Assembly: GCF_014534705.1 (NCBI RefSeq)
Contig: NZ_JACVWV010000003.1
Location: forward strand, 1-36,303
Direction: 5' to 3'
Length of the DNA stretch: 36,303 nt
From: Wolbachia endosymbiont of Pentalonia nigronervosa
GTDB lineage: Bacteria > Pseudomonadota > Alphaproteobacteria > Rickettsiales > Anaplasmataceae
The position numbers were made by a program, and so were the translations under genes. Each line of letters opens with the position of its first letter. Position 1 is the first letter of the stretch. This document shows, in pieces, positions 16,240-25,767 of this stretch. The notes below the pieces were generated by a model. That model worked only from the letters and a program-made list of their open reading frames with translations, was not told where the DNA came from and did no database searches.

Positions 16240-17391
16240 CTAAGTTCGCATCGGCATTATTATATATAATACATCCGGATCATCCTCATCAGTTATTTTT
16301 GTAGCACTATTACCATCAATAAAGCTAAATTTACATTTATTCTTTATGCAAGATAGAGCATCAAGTAGATAGCGCGAGTTGAATCCTATTTCTATGGAAG
16401 TATCATCATAATCTACATCTATGGACTCAGTAGCGTCACTACACTCTTGAGAATTTGAATATAGAGTCAATCTTCCTCCTTGTAAGGAAAATTTTATAGA
16501 TTTCACTTTATCAGATACAACAACAGAAACTCGATCAATGACATCTGCAAGCTTTTTACTTTCAACGATCATATACCTATCTTGAAATTCTGGAATCACT
16601 GCTTCGTAATCTGGGAAAGTTCCATCTATTAACTTTGAGATCAGAATATATTTTCCACATGTAAACTTAAACTTTCTTTCTGAAAGTTTTACATCAACCT
16701 CACTATTTTCATCTAGTATTTTCAACAATTCTGTAACAGTTTTCCGTGGCACAATAACAGAGAATCCTCCTTGAACTCCTGTAGGTTTAGGTTTTTTGAT
16801 ACATGATAAACGATGACCGTCAGTTGCAACACAATACAAAAACTGTTCGTCAGTATGTATATATATCCCATTCAAGTTGTATCTTGTATCATCCAATGAC
16901 ACGGCAAATTTTGTTTTGGTAAACAAATTTACTAAATCCACACTTAGTAAAGTAAAATCATACTTGTAATCATCTTCTTCAAGGGCAGGAAATTTATTTG
17001 ACATCACATTTGGCAGGGAAAAATTTGCATTTCCGCAAGACATTAACAATTTCCCTTGATCATTTACTTCGAAGTTTATATCTAAATCAGCCGGCAATTT
17101 TTTTACTATGTCATGTAAAGTATGTGCTGAAACTCTTACCTCTCCATCTGCTAATACACTTGCAGGAAGTGAAGCAAATATTGAAATATCAAGATCAGTG
17201 GCCATCAATTGTATTTTACCATGTTGCGCTCTAATGTTTATGCATGCTAAAATATCTATGGCATTTCGCCTTTCAACCACTCCACTTATTTTAGACAATG
17301 TATTTGAAAGATCTGCACGGCTTACACTAAAACGTAGTTGCTCGTGCACAGAGCTTTGCTTTTTTGTTTCTATATCTGCAATCTCTGGCAT
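16240..17391 (-). CDS. dnaN: DNA polymerase III sliding clamp, beta subunit
   Basis: Ring-shaped clamp that tethers the replicative polymerase to DNA. The 383-residue protein has the three-domain clamp fold: L-R-F-S-V-S-R-A-D-L at the beginning of domain one, S-L-P-N-V near the end of domain one, and A-T-D-G-H-R-L-S in domain two. The C-terminus ends in Y-I-I-M-P-M-R-T, the normal P-M-R ending. About 18 residues precede the usual N-terminus, a mild extension starting from the only plausible ATG. No dnaA or recF neighbour is present, so this is not a classic origin region. Confidence 0.96.
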   Translation of the reverse strand: MPEIADIETKKQSSVHEQLRFSVSRADLSNTLSKISGVVERRNAIDILACINIRAQHGKIQLMATDLDISIFASLPASVLADGEVRVSAHTLHDIVKKLPADLDINFEVNDQGKLLMSCGNANFSLPNVMSNKFPALEEDDYKYDFTLLSVDLVNLFTKTKFAVSLDDTRYNLNGIYIHTDEQFLYCVATDGHRLSCIKKPKPTGVQGGFSVIVPRKTVTELLKILDENSEVDVKLSERKFKFTCGKYILISKLIDGTFPDYEAVIPEFQDRYMIVESKKLADVIDRVSVVVSDKVKSIKFSLQGGRLTLYSNSQECSDATESIDVDYDDTSIEIGFNSRYLLDALSCIKNKCKFSFIDGNSATKITDEDDPDVLYIIMPMRT

Positions 17392-17569
17392 TTTTAATGT
17401 GTTAAAAACATATTTTAAATGATATCCACCTCTGATTTAAAGTAAAGAATTTTTTATAAAAAGCATATATATACTTCCTTTGACGTGAAAAATGCAACCA
17501 CTGTTATTAAATAATAAATAATTATTTGATACCATAAAATGATAATATATTTTTAGTAAGGTAAATATC

Positions 17570-18739
17570 ATGACAGATGCCACCAATAAAACTAAACCAG
17601 TGGTTACATCATTCAAGCATAAATTGAAAGACTTCGATCATAATGTATTGCAAGCTGGCCCAGAAAACAATACAGCAAATTCCGGTCAACAAATGTACGT
17701 AGACTTTGAAAGACTGGACTTTGTTATTAACGGAAAAAAAATAGATGCAACTCTAATCTATGCATTAAAACAAGGAGCGCAACGCAACAAAAGCCAAATT
17801 TTGAATTATAGTAGTCTTTATAATAGCGATGTAGACGATACAGATGAAAATACAACAAAAAGAGAACTAGATACGTACCATGGTAAAGCCTTTGCTAACT
17901 CACTGCTAAAAGATCTTGATAAAGAGTTTGCACCTATACTCTTTGATAAATTATGGGAAAAGCACTATAAAGATACCAATATTCCTGATGATCAAAAAAC
18001 TGACCCATATAAGGCAGAGTTTGAAAAATTTTATAATATTGGAAGAAAATATATCCCTCTATTGCCAACAATAGATGATGGAAATTGGGACTACCGTCCA
18101 TTTGCAAAAGAAGTTTTTAAAGAAATGTTTGAATATGCTGGAGCATCAATACCAACCGATGCTATTTTAGAAGAATTAGTAACCAATTGTAATCAAGCAG
18201 GGTATAGATTTGCTACAAGCATGCCTGTTCTTGAAACCTCATTTTCTGAACATGGATTAAAGGGAGTATATCAAAATGAAGTTATCAATATTGATTGCAC
18301 CGACCAGAATCTTGTAAAAGCAGAACTTGATATGACAATACCTGTAGTAGAACTAGATAATCCAGAAAATGAGGTGTGTAAATTGCATAGTTTACTAAAG
18401 TTTACACTTAAATCTAAAGATGGCGAAAATGTAACATATGAAGATGGAAATTTGTCCCTTACTGTTCCTAAAATATTAAAAAATTATAATATAGATGACA
18501 AGAATTTGCTCAACGTGATTAAAAAATATCTTCAAAAAATTTGTGAAAAATTAGGGTTCAAGTTTAAAGAAGAAATACAAATAAAACATAATTTTAGTCA
18601 ACCACTTGATAATCAACCATCAGAAAAGGGTCATTTGAACAATGTAAAATCACCACCCACTAAGCTTATAATGAGTCCATTACAACCTAATCAATGTAAA
18701 AACCCGACACAAGCGCGGGCAAGATCACATACCATTTGA
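17570..18739 (+). CDS. Unknown soluble protein
   Basis: A 389-residue protein that I do not recognise. It has no signal peptide or membrane helix. The sequence is acidic and polar, with a possibly folded core between residues about 45 and 340 (V-D-F-E-R-L-D-F-V-I-N-G-K-K-I near the start, and L-L-K-F-T-L-K-S-K-D-G-E-N-V-T-Y-E with alternating beta-like pattern near 285). The last 50 residues are disordered and basic, ending in R-A-R-S-H-T-I. A Lys/Arg-rich unstructured C-terminus is a feature of many type IV-secreted proteins, but that is only a hint. AAGG eight bases before the ATG supports the start. A MITE-like element lies downstream. Confidence 0.78.
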   Translation: MTDATNKTKPVVTSFKHKLKDFDHNVLQAGPENNTANSGQQMYVDFERLDFVINGKKIDATLIYALKQGAQRNKSQILNYSSLYNSDVDDTDENTTKRELDTYHGKAFANSLLKDLDKEFAPILFDKLWEKHYKDTNIPDDQKTDPYKAEFEKFYNIGRKYIPLLPTIDDGNWDYRPFAKEVFKEMFEYAGASIPTDAILEELVTNCNQAGYRFATSMPVLETSFSEHGLKGVYQNEVINIDCTDQNLVKAELDMTIPVVELDNPENEVCKLHSLLKFTLKSKDGENVTYEDGNLSLTVPKILKNYNIDDKNLLNVIKKYLQKICEKLGFKFKEEIQIKHNFSQPLDNQPSEKGHLNNVKSPPTKLIMSPLQPNQCKNPTQARARSHTI

Positions 18740-18786
18740 TGATGTTCTCATTTTTATTGCAAGTTGTATATGCAAACAACGCTTTA

Positions 18787-18910
18787 ATTAGATCTCTGAC
18801 AAAATCTATTTATGATGGTAATTTTATCATCAATATACATACACATCAAGGGTACTTGCCTGCCCTGCCTTTCTCCTCTCATCATAAATAGATTTTGTCA
18901 GAGGTCTAAT
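18787..18910. mobile_element. MITE-like palindromic element (copy 1)
   Basis: Two 31-base arms, 18787-18817 and 18880-18910, are inverted repeats of each other with one mismatch (core TCTGACAAAATCTATTTATG). They enclose 62 bases without coding potential. The right part (TTTCTCCTCT, then CATAAAT and GATTT, then AGAGGT) resembles the element at 34725-34835, so both belong to one family. The short length, long terminal inverted repeats and lack of a gene fit a miniature inverted-repeat element mobilised in trans. It fills most of the 300-base gap between the genes at 17570 and 19040; otherwise I see only AT-rich sequence there. Confidence 0.65.
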
Positions 18911-19039
18911 ATAACGATTTTATAATAAAATTTTAATTTTTTATTTCCATATGTTGTAATAATTCTATCAATAGCTTCGTTAAAAACTTGAACTACTTGA
19001 AAAAATAATACATATTTCTGCAATACAAGTAGAAATTTT

Positions 19040-20260
19040 ATGAAAAAAGTAATATTCTCAAGTTTAGTTTGTAATACTCTATTATGGTATGACCACATGA
19101 TTTTTGGCCATCTGGCAAATATCATTGGCAGTGTCTTTTTTCCATCAGATGATTCTTTGATCAGTATGTTGAAGGCTTTTGCAGTGTTTGCAGTAGGTTT
19201 TCTCATGAGACCAATAGGCGCTGCTGCATTTGGTCATATTGGTGATAGGTATGGAAGAAGAGTTGCATTGTTGCTCTCAATTGTACTTATGACTCTATCA
19301 ACTGTCTCAATTGCTTTTATTCCAGGATACCAGAGTATAGGAGTACTTGCATCAATACTGATACTCTCTTTGAGATTGCTGCAGGGAATATCTCTCGGCG
19401 GAGAAGCAGGAAATGCTCTATTTTTAATAGAATGTGCCCCTAAAAACAAAAGAGGGTTTTTTGGCAGTATTGAAGTATTAAGTGCTATTCTTGGCTCAGT
19501 GTTAAGCCTTGTATCCATATTAATATGTAAAAAAATATCTGACTTTGAAGCTTGGGGGTGGAGGTTACCTTTTATTTTAAGCTTAATAATAGGATTGCTC
19601 AGCATATATATGAGGTTCATGCTGGATGAAAGCCCTGAATATAAAAAACAAAAAAATCAACCTAAACTACCACTGAAAGAGCTATTTCATAACTGCAAAA
19701 GACCTCTTCTTATATCAATAGGTGTTGATATAGTTGAAAATTCATCTCTCTATATGTATCTAATATTTTTTAGTGCTCTCACAGAAAATATATCCAACCG
19801 TTTTAACCATACAATAGAGGTATTAAGTCAAATTGCATTAGGAGGTTTAATATTATTATTTGCAATACTATCTGATAAAATAGAGAGAAAAAAAGTTGTG
19901 GTCTTTGCATCAATAACTTTTGTAATAGTTAGTTATCCAGTTCTTACAATGATATGCAGCAATAATTATTTACTGGCTATTTTAGCACATATTCTCTTTA
20001 TAATTCCTACAGCCGCATCACTTGGTCCAGTGAGTGCACTCATGTGCGAATTATTTCCTACAAAAGTGCGCTACAGTGGATTTGGCTTATCAAGAAACAT
20101 AGCTGCTGGATTCTTTGGCGGTTTAGCACCTTTTATATGTACAAGCATTATTAAAATTACAGGAAAGGAAACTTCAGCAAGTTTCTATATGATTTTTTGT
20201 GCATTGATTGGATTAGTTGCTGCGTCTCAGATTCGCAAGAAGGATATACATTTTACATAG
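19040..20260 (+). CDS. MFS transporter, metabolite:H+ symporter (ProP/KgtP-like)
   Basis: A 406-residue inner-membrane protein with about twelve predicted helices. The loop between helices two and three carries the major facilitator motif G-H-I-G-D-R-Y-G-R-R. R-L-L-Q-G-I-S-L-G-G-E in helix four and the W-R-L-P-F segment before helix six place it in the metabolite:H+ symporter group, which takes up osmolytes such as proline or betaine, or dicarboxylates such as 2-oxoglutarate. The exact substrate cannot be read. It lacks the long C-terminal coiled-coil extension of osmosensing ProP. Two AGCS symporters follow on the same strand, forming an uptake cluster. Confidence 0.9.
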   Translation: MKKVIFSSLVCNTLLWYDHMIFGHLANIIGSVFFPSDDSLISMLKAFAVFAVGFLMRPIGAAAFGHIGDRYGRRVALLLSIVLMTLSTVSIAFIPGYQSIGVLASILILSLRLLQGISLGGEAGNALFLIECAPKNKRGFFGSIEVLSAILGSVLSLVSILICKKISDFEAWGWRLPFILSLIIGLLSIYMRFMLDESPEYKKQKNQPKLPLKELFHNCKRPLLISIGVDIVENSSLYMYLIFFSALTENISNRFNHTIEVLSQIALGGLILLFAILSDKIERKKVVVFASITFVIVSYPVLTMICSNNYLLAILAHILFIIPTAASLGPVSALMCELFPTKVRYSGFGLSRNIAAGFFGGLAPFICTSIIKITGKETSASFYMIFCALIGLVAASQIRKKDIHFT

Positions 20261-20314
20261 ATCATCATATAGACACCTGATCGTTTTGTTGCAACAATTA
20301 TATCTTTAGGCTAT

Positions 20315-21643
20315 ATGATTATAAAAATAAGTGATTTATTAAACTCACTTCTTTACATCAAAGTATTTAATATTCCATTCATAATTTTGTGGGTAATTAT
20401 TACTGGAGTTTTTTGTACAGTGAGATTTAAATTCGTCAACTTTAGACTATTTAAATATGGAATACAGACACTATGCAGCAGCAAATGTAATAAAGACAAT
20501 GGCATACTCACACACATACAAGCATTTGCAACAGTGATATCAGGAACAGTGGGTCTTGGCACGATATCAGGAGTTGCAATAGCTATCACGATAGGTGGAC
20601 CAAGCGCAGTTTTTTGGATGGTAGTGACGGGAGTACTCGGCATGTCAATAAAATTTGCCGAGGTGGTACTTGCCTTTACTTATCGCTCTGAAAAATCAAC
20701 CGGTGGAGCCTTTTATTACATGAAACATGGGCTGGCAAAAATTGGACTGACAAAAACCGGTACGATCCTTGCATCTATTTATGCTATTACGCTCATTATC
20801 GCTATGATCTTTGGTGGGATCCCTTTTCAAGCAAATCAAATGGCAGCATTATCGAATAATCTTTTTGAATACAATGCATCTATCATTATATCTCTCTTCG
20901 TTTTAATTATCATCCTTGGAGGAATAAAACGCATCGCTTTTGTGACAACAAACTTAGCACCTATTATGATTATTTTGTATATAGGCATGTGCATATATAT
21001 CATTTATTTAAACAAGAGCAACTTACTAAATGCTTTATCTATCATTTTTCAAGATATTTTTAATAAATCAGCTGTAGAAGGAGGAGTGTTAAGTGGGTTA
21101 ATAGCCGGAGTAAGGAGATCTGTATTTGCTAATGAAGCAGGCACTGGAACAGCAGCTATAGCACACTCCACTGTGAAAGAAGTAAATCCAATTAAAGTCG
21201 GTAGTGTTGCCATGATTGCACCATTTGTAGACACAATAATAATATCTTTTTTAACTGGTGTGGTAATAATCATTACTGGTATGCACGACATTAATAACGT
21301 CGGCGATATCACATTAATTAGTTCGATATTTTCAACAGCTTTACCGTTGTTCAGCAAGTCAGTTCTTCCACTGATAATATTTTCCTTTGCATTTTCAACA
21401 ATAATAGCTTATTGTTACTACTGTGAAGTTGCTTTACTGTATTTATTTGATAACAAAAAAATACTGATACTATTTCAGATTTTTATAGTGATTTCAGTGT
21501 ATATCAGTTGCACGTCAAAAAATATAGAATTTATATCTTATTTAGGTGATGGTTTATTTATGTGTTTAGTCGTTCCCAACACTATTGCAATATATCTCCT
21601 AAGAAAAGAAATTCTCAACACAATCAATAATTATAAAAGGTAA
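20315..21643 (+). CDS. Alanine/glycine:cation symporter (AGCS family), copy 1
   Basis: A 442-residue inner-membrane protein with about eleven helices that imports small neutral amino acids together with sodium or protons. AGCS marks include G-T-V-G-L-G-T-I-S-G-V-A-I-A-I near residues 75-90, F-W-M-V-V-T-G, and F-A-N-E-A-G-T-G-T-A-A-I-A-H. It lies 54 bases after the MFS gene and five bases before its paralog. The N-terminus begins within the first membrane helix, without a leader, unlike copy 2. Confidence 0.95.
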   Translation: MIIKISDLLNSLLYIKVFNIPFIILWVIITGVFCTVRFKFVNFRLFKYGIQTLCSSKCNKDNGILTHIQAFATVISGTVGLGTISGVAIAITIGGPSAVFWMVVTGVLGMSIKFAEVVLAFTYRSEKSTGGAFYYMKHGLAKIGLTKTGTILASIYAITLIIAMIFGGIPFQANQMAALSNNLFEYNASIIISLFVLIIILGGIKRIAFVTTNLAPIMIILYIGMCIYIIYLNKSNLLNALSIIFQDIFNKSAVEGGVLSGLIAGVRRSVFANEAGTGTAAIAHSTVKEVNPIKVGSVAMIAPFVDTIIISFLTGVVIIITGMHDINNVGDITLISSIFSTALPLFSKSVLPLIIFSFAFSTIIAYCYYCEVALLYLFDNKKILILFQIFIVISVYISCTSKNIEFISYLGDGLFMCLVVPNTIAIYLLRKEILNTINNYKR

Positions 21644-21648
21644 TCAAT

Positions 21649-23103
21649 ATGATCTATAAACTATTTTGTATGGCATTATTTTGTCTATTATGTAGTGATG
21701 CACACAGCTTAGAAAGTTATGATGTAATATTAAATGGAATAAACACTTTCATGAATGAAGTGTTATTTTTTAAGGTCTTTTACATACCATTTATAATCCT
21801 TCTGCTAGCATTTGGTTACGTGTTTTTAACCTTACGTTTTAAATTTCTCAATGTAAAAATGTTTACGCACGCATTTGCTATCTTATGTGGAAAGTATGAT
21901 ACAGATCATCATGATGGTCACATTACGCACTTTCAAGCATTTGCAACCGCACTTTCAAGCACAGTTGGTCTTGGGACTGTTGCAGGTGTCGCAATTGCAA
22001 TTTCAATGGGAGGGCCTGGAGCAGTTCCTTGGATGATGATTACAGGCTTTTTTGGTATGTCAGCAAAATTCGCTGAAGTAACATTAGCGTTTAGACACAG
22101 GACAGAAGGTGAAGATCAGCTATTCAGCGGCCCTTTTAGATACATCAAAAGTGGCTTGCAAGAAATGGGTTTTAAAAAACTCGGTGCCGTTTTAGCTTCT
22201 GTGTATGCAGTGTTTCTCGTTTTGTCAGGTCTTGGAGGAAGCGTAGCATTTCAAACTAACCAAATGGTAACTATATTATCTGGTTACTCAGACTGGGTGG
22301 ATAATCATCCTTGGTTTCTTTCTTCCATAATCTCCATATTACTTGGCATGGTAATTATCGGTGGAATTAAAAGAATAGCAAAAGTGTCCTCTGCACTAGT
22401 ACCTGCTATGTCAATTATATATGTGTGTAGCTGCTTTGTTATCATTACATTTAATATTCACAACCTTGGTTATACATTTAAAATACTATTTTCAAGCATG
22501 ATAGATTTTAATGCTGTTGGTGGAGGAGTAGTAGGTGCATTTGTTGCTGGTATTCAAAGAGCAATTTTTGCCAGCGAAGCAGGTGTTGGTTCTGCTTCAA
22601 TTACTCATGCAGTAGCCAAGGATAAAGAGCCAGTAAGAACTGGTCTTGTTGCTATGATAGAACCCTGCTTTGATACAATGTTTATTTGTTGTTTAACGGG
22701 AATAACGATAGTAATAACCGGTGCATATCAGACAAGCGTCGGTGAAGGAATACTAATTACTCAAAAAGCATTTGAAACAGTTTCCTCTTGGTTCCCTATG
22801 CTTTTAACCATAGCAGCACCATTGTTTGCATTTTCTTCAGTGATTTCATTTGTATATTGTTGTGAAATGGGATGGCTATATCTGTTTGGTCCAAAAAGTA
22901 TAGTGATATATCGTATAGCAGTGATAATTGTGGCATTTTTGTCTGGTATGTCGAGAGATATCATGACTATTGCTAATATCGGTGGCACTCTATTTTCTTG
23001 CCTAGCCCTAATCAATATCACAGCACTTATATTGTTTAGTAATCAAATCAATGATGAGATCCAGTCTTACACAAAAAGATTGAGGGATAATAAAATTAAT
23101 TAA
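21649..23103 (+). CDS. Alanine/glycine:cation symporter (AGCS family), copy 2
   Basis: A 484-residue paralog of the gene directly upstream. Family motifs are retained: S-T-V-G-L-G-T-V-A-G-V-A-I-A-I, P-W-M-M-I-T-G-F and F-A-S-E-A-G-V-G-S-A-S-I-T-H. It differs by an extra N-terminal hydrophobic stretch that looks like a signal sequence (K-L-F-C-M-A-L-F-C-L-L-C-S-D-A-H-S) before the first core helix; A-H-S could be a cleavage site. AAGG inside the end of copy 1 gives its ribosome site. The divergence between the copies is large, so the duplication is old; different amino-acid preferences are likely but unproven. Confidence 0.95.
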   Translation: MIYKLFCMALFCLLCSDAHSLESYDVILNGINTFMNEVLFFKVFYIPFIILLLAFGYVFLTLRFKFLNVKMFTHAFAILCGKYDTDHHDGHITHFQAFATALSSTVGLGTVAGVAIAISMGGPGAVPWMMITGFFGMSAKFAEVTLAFRHRTEGEDQLFSGPFRYIKSGLQEMGFKKLGAVLASVYAVFLVLSGLGGSVAFQTNQMVTILSGYSDWVDNHPWFLSSIISILLGMVIIGGIKRIAKVSSALVPAMSIIYVCSCFVIITFNIHNLGYTFKILFSSMIDFNAVGGGVVGAFVAGIQRAIFASEAGVGSASITHAVAKDKEPVRTGLVAMIEPCFDTMFICCLTGITIVITGAYQTSVGEGILITQKAFETVSSWFPMLLTIAAPLFAFSSVISFVYCCEMGWLYLFGPKSIVIYRIAVIIVAFLSGMSRDIMTIANIGGTLFSCLALINITALILFSNQINDEIQSYTKRLRDNKIN

Positions 23104-23115
23104 GCCTTCGATATA

Positions 23116-23694
23116 ATGGATAGGTATGTCATTCTTATATTATCATATATAATAGGCTCAATCCCTTTTAGTTTAATTGTTACAAAAATAAAGGGTATAG
23201 ATTTAAGATCTATCGGCTCAAGAAACATTGGAGCAACAAATGTGCTCAGAACAGGAAATAAGTATCTTGCTGCTTTGGCATTATTGTTAGACTCACTTAA
23301 AGGATTTATTGCTGTGTATGCAGCACAGCAATTTCTCAACAATAATGATTTTTATATGTATTTATCTGCAATTTTAGCAGTTTCAGGACATACATTTCCT
23401 ATATGGCTAAAATTTAAAGGAGGGAAAGGCGTTGCAACAACTTTAGGTGTATTATTAGCACTTAATGTCCTAGCTGCTTTAGTATTTATATTTATTTGGG
23501 TAACGGTATTTTATATTTTTAGATATTCCTCCCTCTCCTCCTTAAGTGCCACTGCAATCACTACAATAATATCACCTTTTCTTCACAAAAATTTATTTTC
23601 AACGCTACTTATTATCGGAATATTAATTTTCCTAAAACACCATAAAAATATCACGAACCTTTTACAAGGTAAGGAAAGTAAGCTATTACTATAA
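23116..23694 (+). CDS. plsY: Acyl-phosphate:glycerol-3-phosphate acyltransferase PlsY
   Basis: Inner-membrane enzyme that starts phospholipid synthesis by moving an acyl group from acyl-phosphate to glycerol 3-phosphate. The 192-residue protein has the family motifs: S-I-P-F-S near residue 15, G-S-R-N-I-G-A-T-N-V-L-R near 35-46, and G-H-T-F-P-I-W-L-K-F-K-G-G-K-G-V-A-T near 95-110. About five to seven membrane helices are predicted. It follows the AGCS copy by 12 bases. Its last six bases overlap the end of the convergent gene at 23689. Confidence 0.95.
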   Translation: MDRYVILILSYIIGSIPFSLIVTKIKGIDLRSIGSRNIGATNVLRTGNKYLAALALLLDSLKGFIAVYAAQQFLNNNDFYMYLSAILAVSGHTFPIWLKFKGGKGVATTLGVLLALNVLAALVFIFIWVTVFYIFRYSSLSSLSATAITTIISPFLHKNLFSTLLIIGILIFLKHHKNITNLLQGKESKLLL

Positions 23695-25575
23695 ACTGTA
23701 ACCACTAGCCGTCTTGTTAACACGAGATAACCTATTTGATGACATGAATTTGTCTTTTTTGCTTAAGTCCGCCATTTCCCCTTTTACTATGCTATCCATT
23801 TCCTCTGCTGTTAACAGTCCATTTTTAGCAAATTCTTCTTTAATTCCTTTTAACTTGCAATATAGTTCAGCTACATTGTTTTTATTGTAATTATAACTGT
23901 CTTTAATTTCAAATTTTAGCTGATTTAAATATTCTTCCTTCAGAAGTGCATTTATTGTTTCTTCCGGTAATTCTAACTTTTCATGTAAAATTCTTTTGAC
24001 TTCTCTTTTATCTTCAGCGTTTTTTCCAAGCTCTTTATATATTCTATAGCATCTTCTGCTTCGTGGTAGCATATTCATATGATTTAACATACCAACTACC
24101 TGACCTTCAAGAGGAGACTTTTTAGGCTCTAATTTTAACCACTCTACTTCCTTCTTTATTATTTCACTAATCATCCTACAAATTACCCCCATAAGTTCTT
24201 TCTCTTTTCCTGGGGTTGACTTTTTTAATAAAAAATCTGTGTTTAAAAATTTTTCATTTAATAGTTCTAAGAATATTTTCCACTTAATATCTTCTTTTTG
24301 ATTATCATTTAGATCATGCTTTTGTAATTCATGTTCTACAAAGGGCAAGAAAACATCTCTTGGTCTTAACTCTATAGAATTAATACTATTCATTAACATT
24401 AGCACTATTTGCTCAGTGTATATTGATCCAAAACCCAATAATTCCCTCATTAACGGCATTCTTACTTCTGCTATGAAATCGTCAACTATTTTTTGACTAT
24501 TACTATCATGAAGATCATTTTGAACCTTATACCAAGCATTAAAAATTTCTTCACTGTTTTTCTTTTTCTTTAATATACCTAACAAAATCCTACTTGCTTG
24601 ATTTTTTGCTTCTGCAAGAAACATTCGTCTTGGTGGAGTGAATTTGATTTCTGGATCATGATGCATTCCTTCCAACGAACTTAACATCCTATACACAATA
24701 CCCGTAAAACAAGTATTGGGAATTCGTTCTTTTGTTGAGAATGTTTGAGTATCAAGCAAATTGACTATTAATGCATCTCTTTTATTTATAATAGCTTCAC
24801 CTTCTCCGTCACTACAAGCTCTTAAAACTAGCAGTAAAACCTGCCCTCCTGTAAATCCAGAACTGTGTTGTTGATCATTTTCACAAAAATCCTTCAAAAA
24901 TAAGATAAGCTTATTCTTCGCTTCATCTTTTAACACACGTGAATCTTCTATATATTCGATAAAATTAGTAAATTCACCACTATTAATAACATCTTTACAC
25001 TCGGGTATCTTTTCACCATACTTTTCTGCTAGTAGTTTGATATTTTTAATGGTTTCATCATTCAACATATGAGGTATCAAGTGCTCAAATTTGGCATCAA
25101 AACTATTAACTAGAGCGCGTGAATTTTCTTTTATACCTTCTACAAAGAATTTCATAGCTGCTTTAAATAGCGTCAATGGATTGAAATCTTTCGGTCTTAG
25201 CTCACTCTGTAGTAAAATCAGTAACATTGTTAACGGTACTGCCCCTAATGATGCAACCAGTAGAAAAGTCGAAGTAAAAGAAAGGTACATCATACCTGCT
25301 GAAAGCAAGAAAAAATATACCACTTTAATTATATTATTCTTGAAAAATATTTCCCAGTATTCCCTTTTATTTACTTTTTGTTGTTTTGCAGCTTTCATTT
25401 CTTGATAAACATAAAAAGTCTTAATTTCACTGCGAAATAATAAAGTAGCACCCATGAAACAGATATTAACAGGATTAAGTAGAATACTTAATGAAACAAA
25501 AGTACCTAAATAGCTAAAAAACCTGAGCTTACCAGAATCTCTTGAAGGAAACTGTAATTGGGAAATACCTAACAT
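23689..25575 (-). CDS. Unknown protein with N-terminal membrane helices and long helical domain
   Basis: A 628-residue protein that I do not recognise. Residues 20-48 form one or two membrane helices and residues about 87-125 two further helices. The remaining 500 residues are charged and mostly alpha-helical, without signal or known motif; there is a Lys-rich C-terminus (S-K-K-D-K-F-M-S-S-N-R). It has no cysteine-rich or nucleotide-binding pattern. The arrangement suggests a membrane-tethered protein with a large cytoplasmic (or exported) domain. It is convergent with plsY, overlapping by six bases, and divergent from putA. Function not inferable. Confidence 0.8.
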   Translation of the reverse strand: MLGISQLQFPSRDSGKLRFFSYLGTFVSLSILLNPVNICFMGATLLFRSEIKTFYVYQEMKAAKQQKVNKREYWEIFFKNNIIKVVYFFLLSAGMMYLSFTSTFLLVASLGAVPLTMLLILLQSELRPKDFNPLTLFKAAMKFFVEGIKENSRALVNSFDAKFEHLIPHMLNDETIKNIKLLAEKYGEKIPECKDVINSGEFTNFIEYIEDSRVLKDEAKNKLILFLKDFCENDQQHSSGFTGGQVLLLVLRACSDGEGEAIINKRDALIVNLLDTQTFSTKERIPNTCFTGIVYRMLSSLEGMHHDPEIKFTPPRRMFLAEAKNQASRILLGILKKKKNSEEIFNAWYKVQNDLHDSNSQKIVDDFIAEVRMPLMRELLGFGSIYTEQIVLMLMNSINSIELRPRDVFLPFVEHELQKHDLNDNQKEDIKWKIFLELLNEKFLNTDFLLKKSTPGKEKELMGVICRMISEIIKKEVEWLKLEPKKSPLEGQVVGMLNHMNMLPRSRRCYRIYKELGKNAEDKREVKRILHEKLELPEETINALLKEEYLNQLKFEIKDSYNYNKNNVAELYCKLKGIKEEFAKNGLLTAEEMDSIVKGEMADLSKKDKFMSSNRLSRVNKTASGYSL

Positions 25576-25690
25576 AATACCATTATATCTAACGTAGCTA
25601 TTCTAAATGAAATTAGCTCTAAGTGTCAAGTATGTTAATCTTAACTTTGATCAAAAAACTAAGTGTTTTATACTTCAATTCTTGTGAGCA

Positions 25691-25719
25691 TTGACAAATA
25701 ATAATTTTTTCTGCATAAA
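25691..25719 (+). promoter_or_regulatory. Probable sigma-70 promoter of putA
   Basis: A perfect TTGACA box (25691-25696) is followed after 17 bases by CATAAA (25714-25719), about 50 bases before the putA ATG at 25768. A TATAAT a few bases further down would make the spacer too long. A GGAG ribosome site precedes the ATG. Confidence 0.55.
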
Positions 25720-25767
25720 GTTATAATGTCTTATTTTATATAGAATGTTCCTTGGAGATATTAACAT

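Noticed and set aside
16240-17391. dnaN as a sign of a replication origin nearby
   Set aside because: No dnaA, recF or DnaA-box cluster in the neighbourhood; replication genes are scattered in Rickettsiales.
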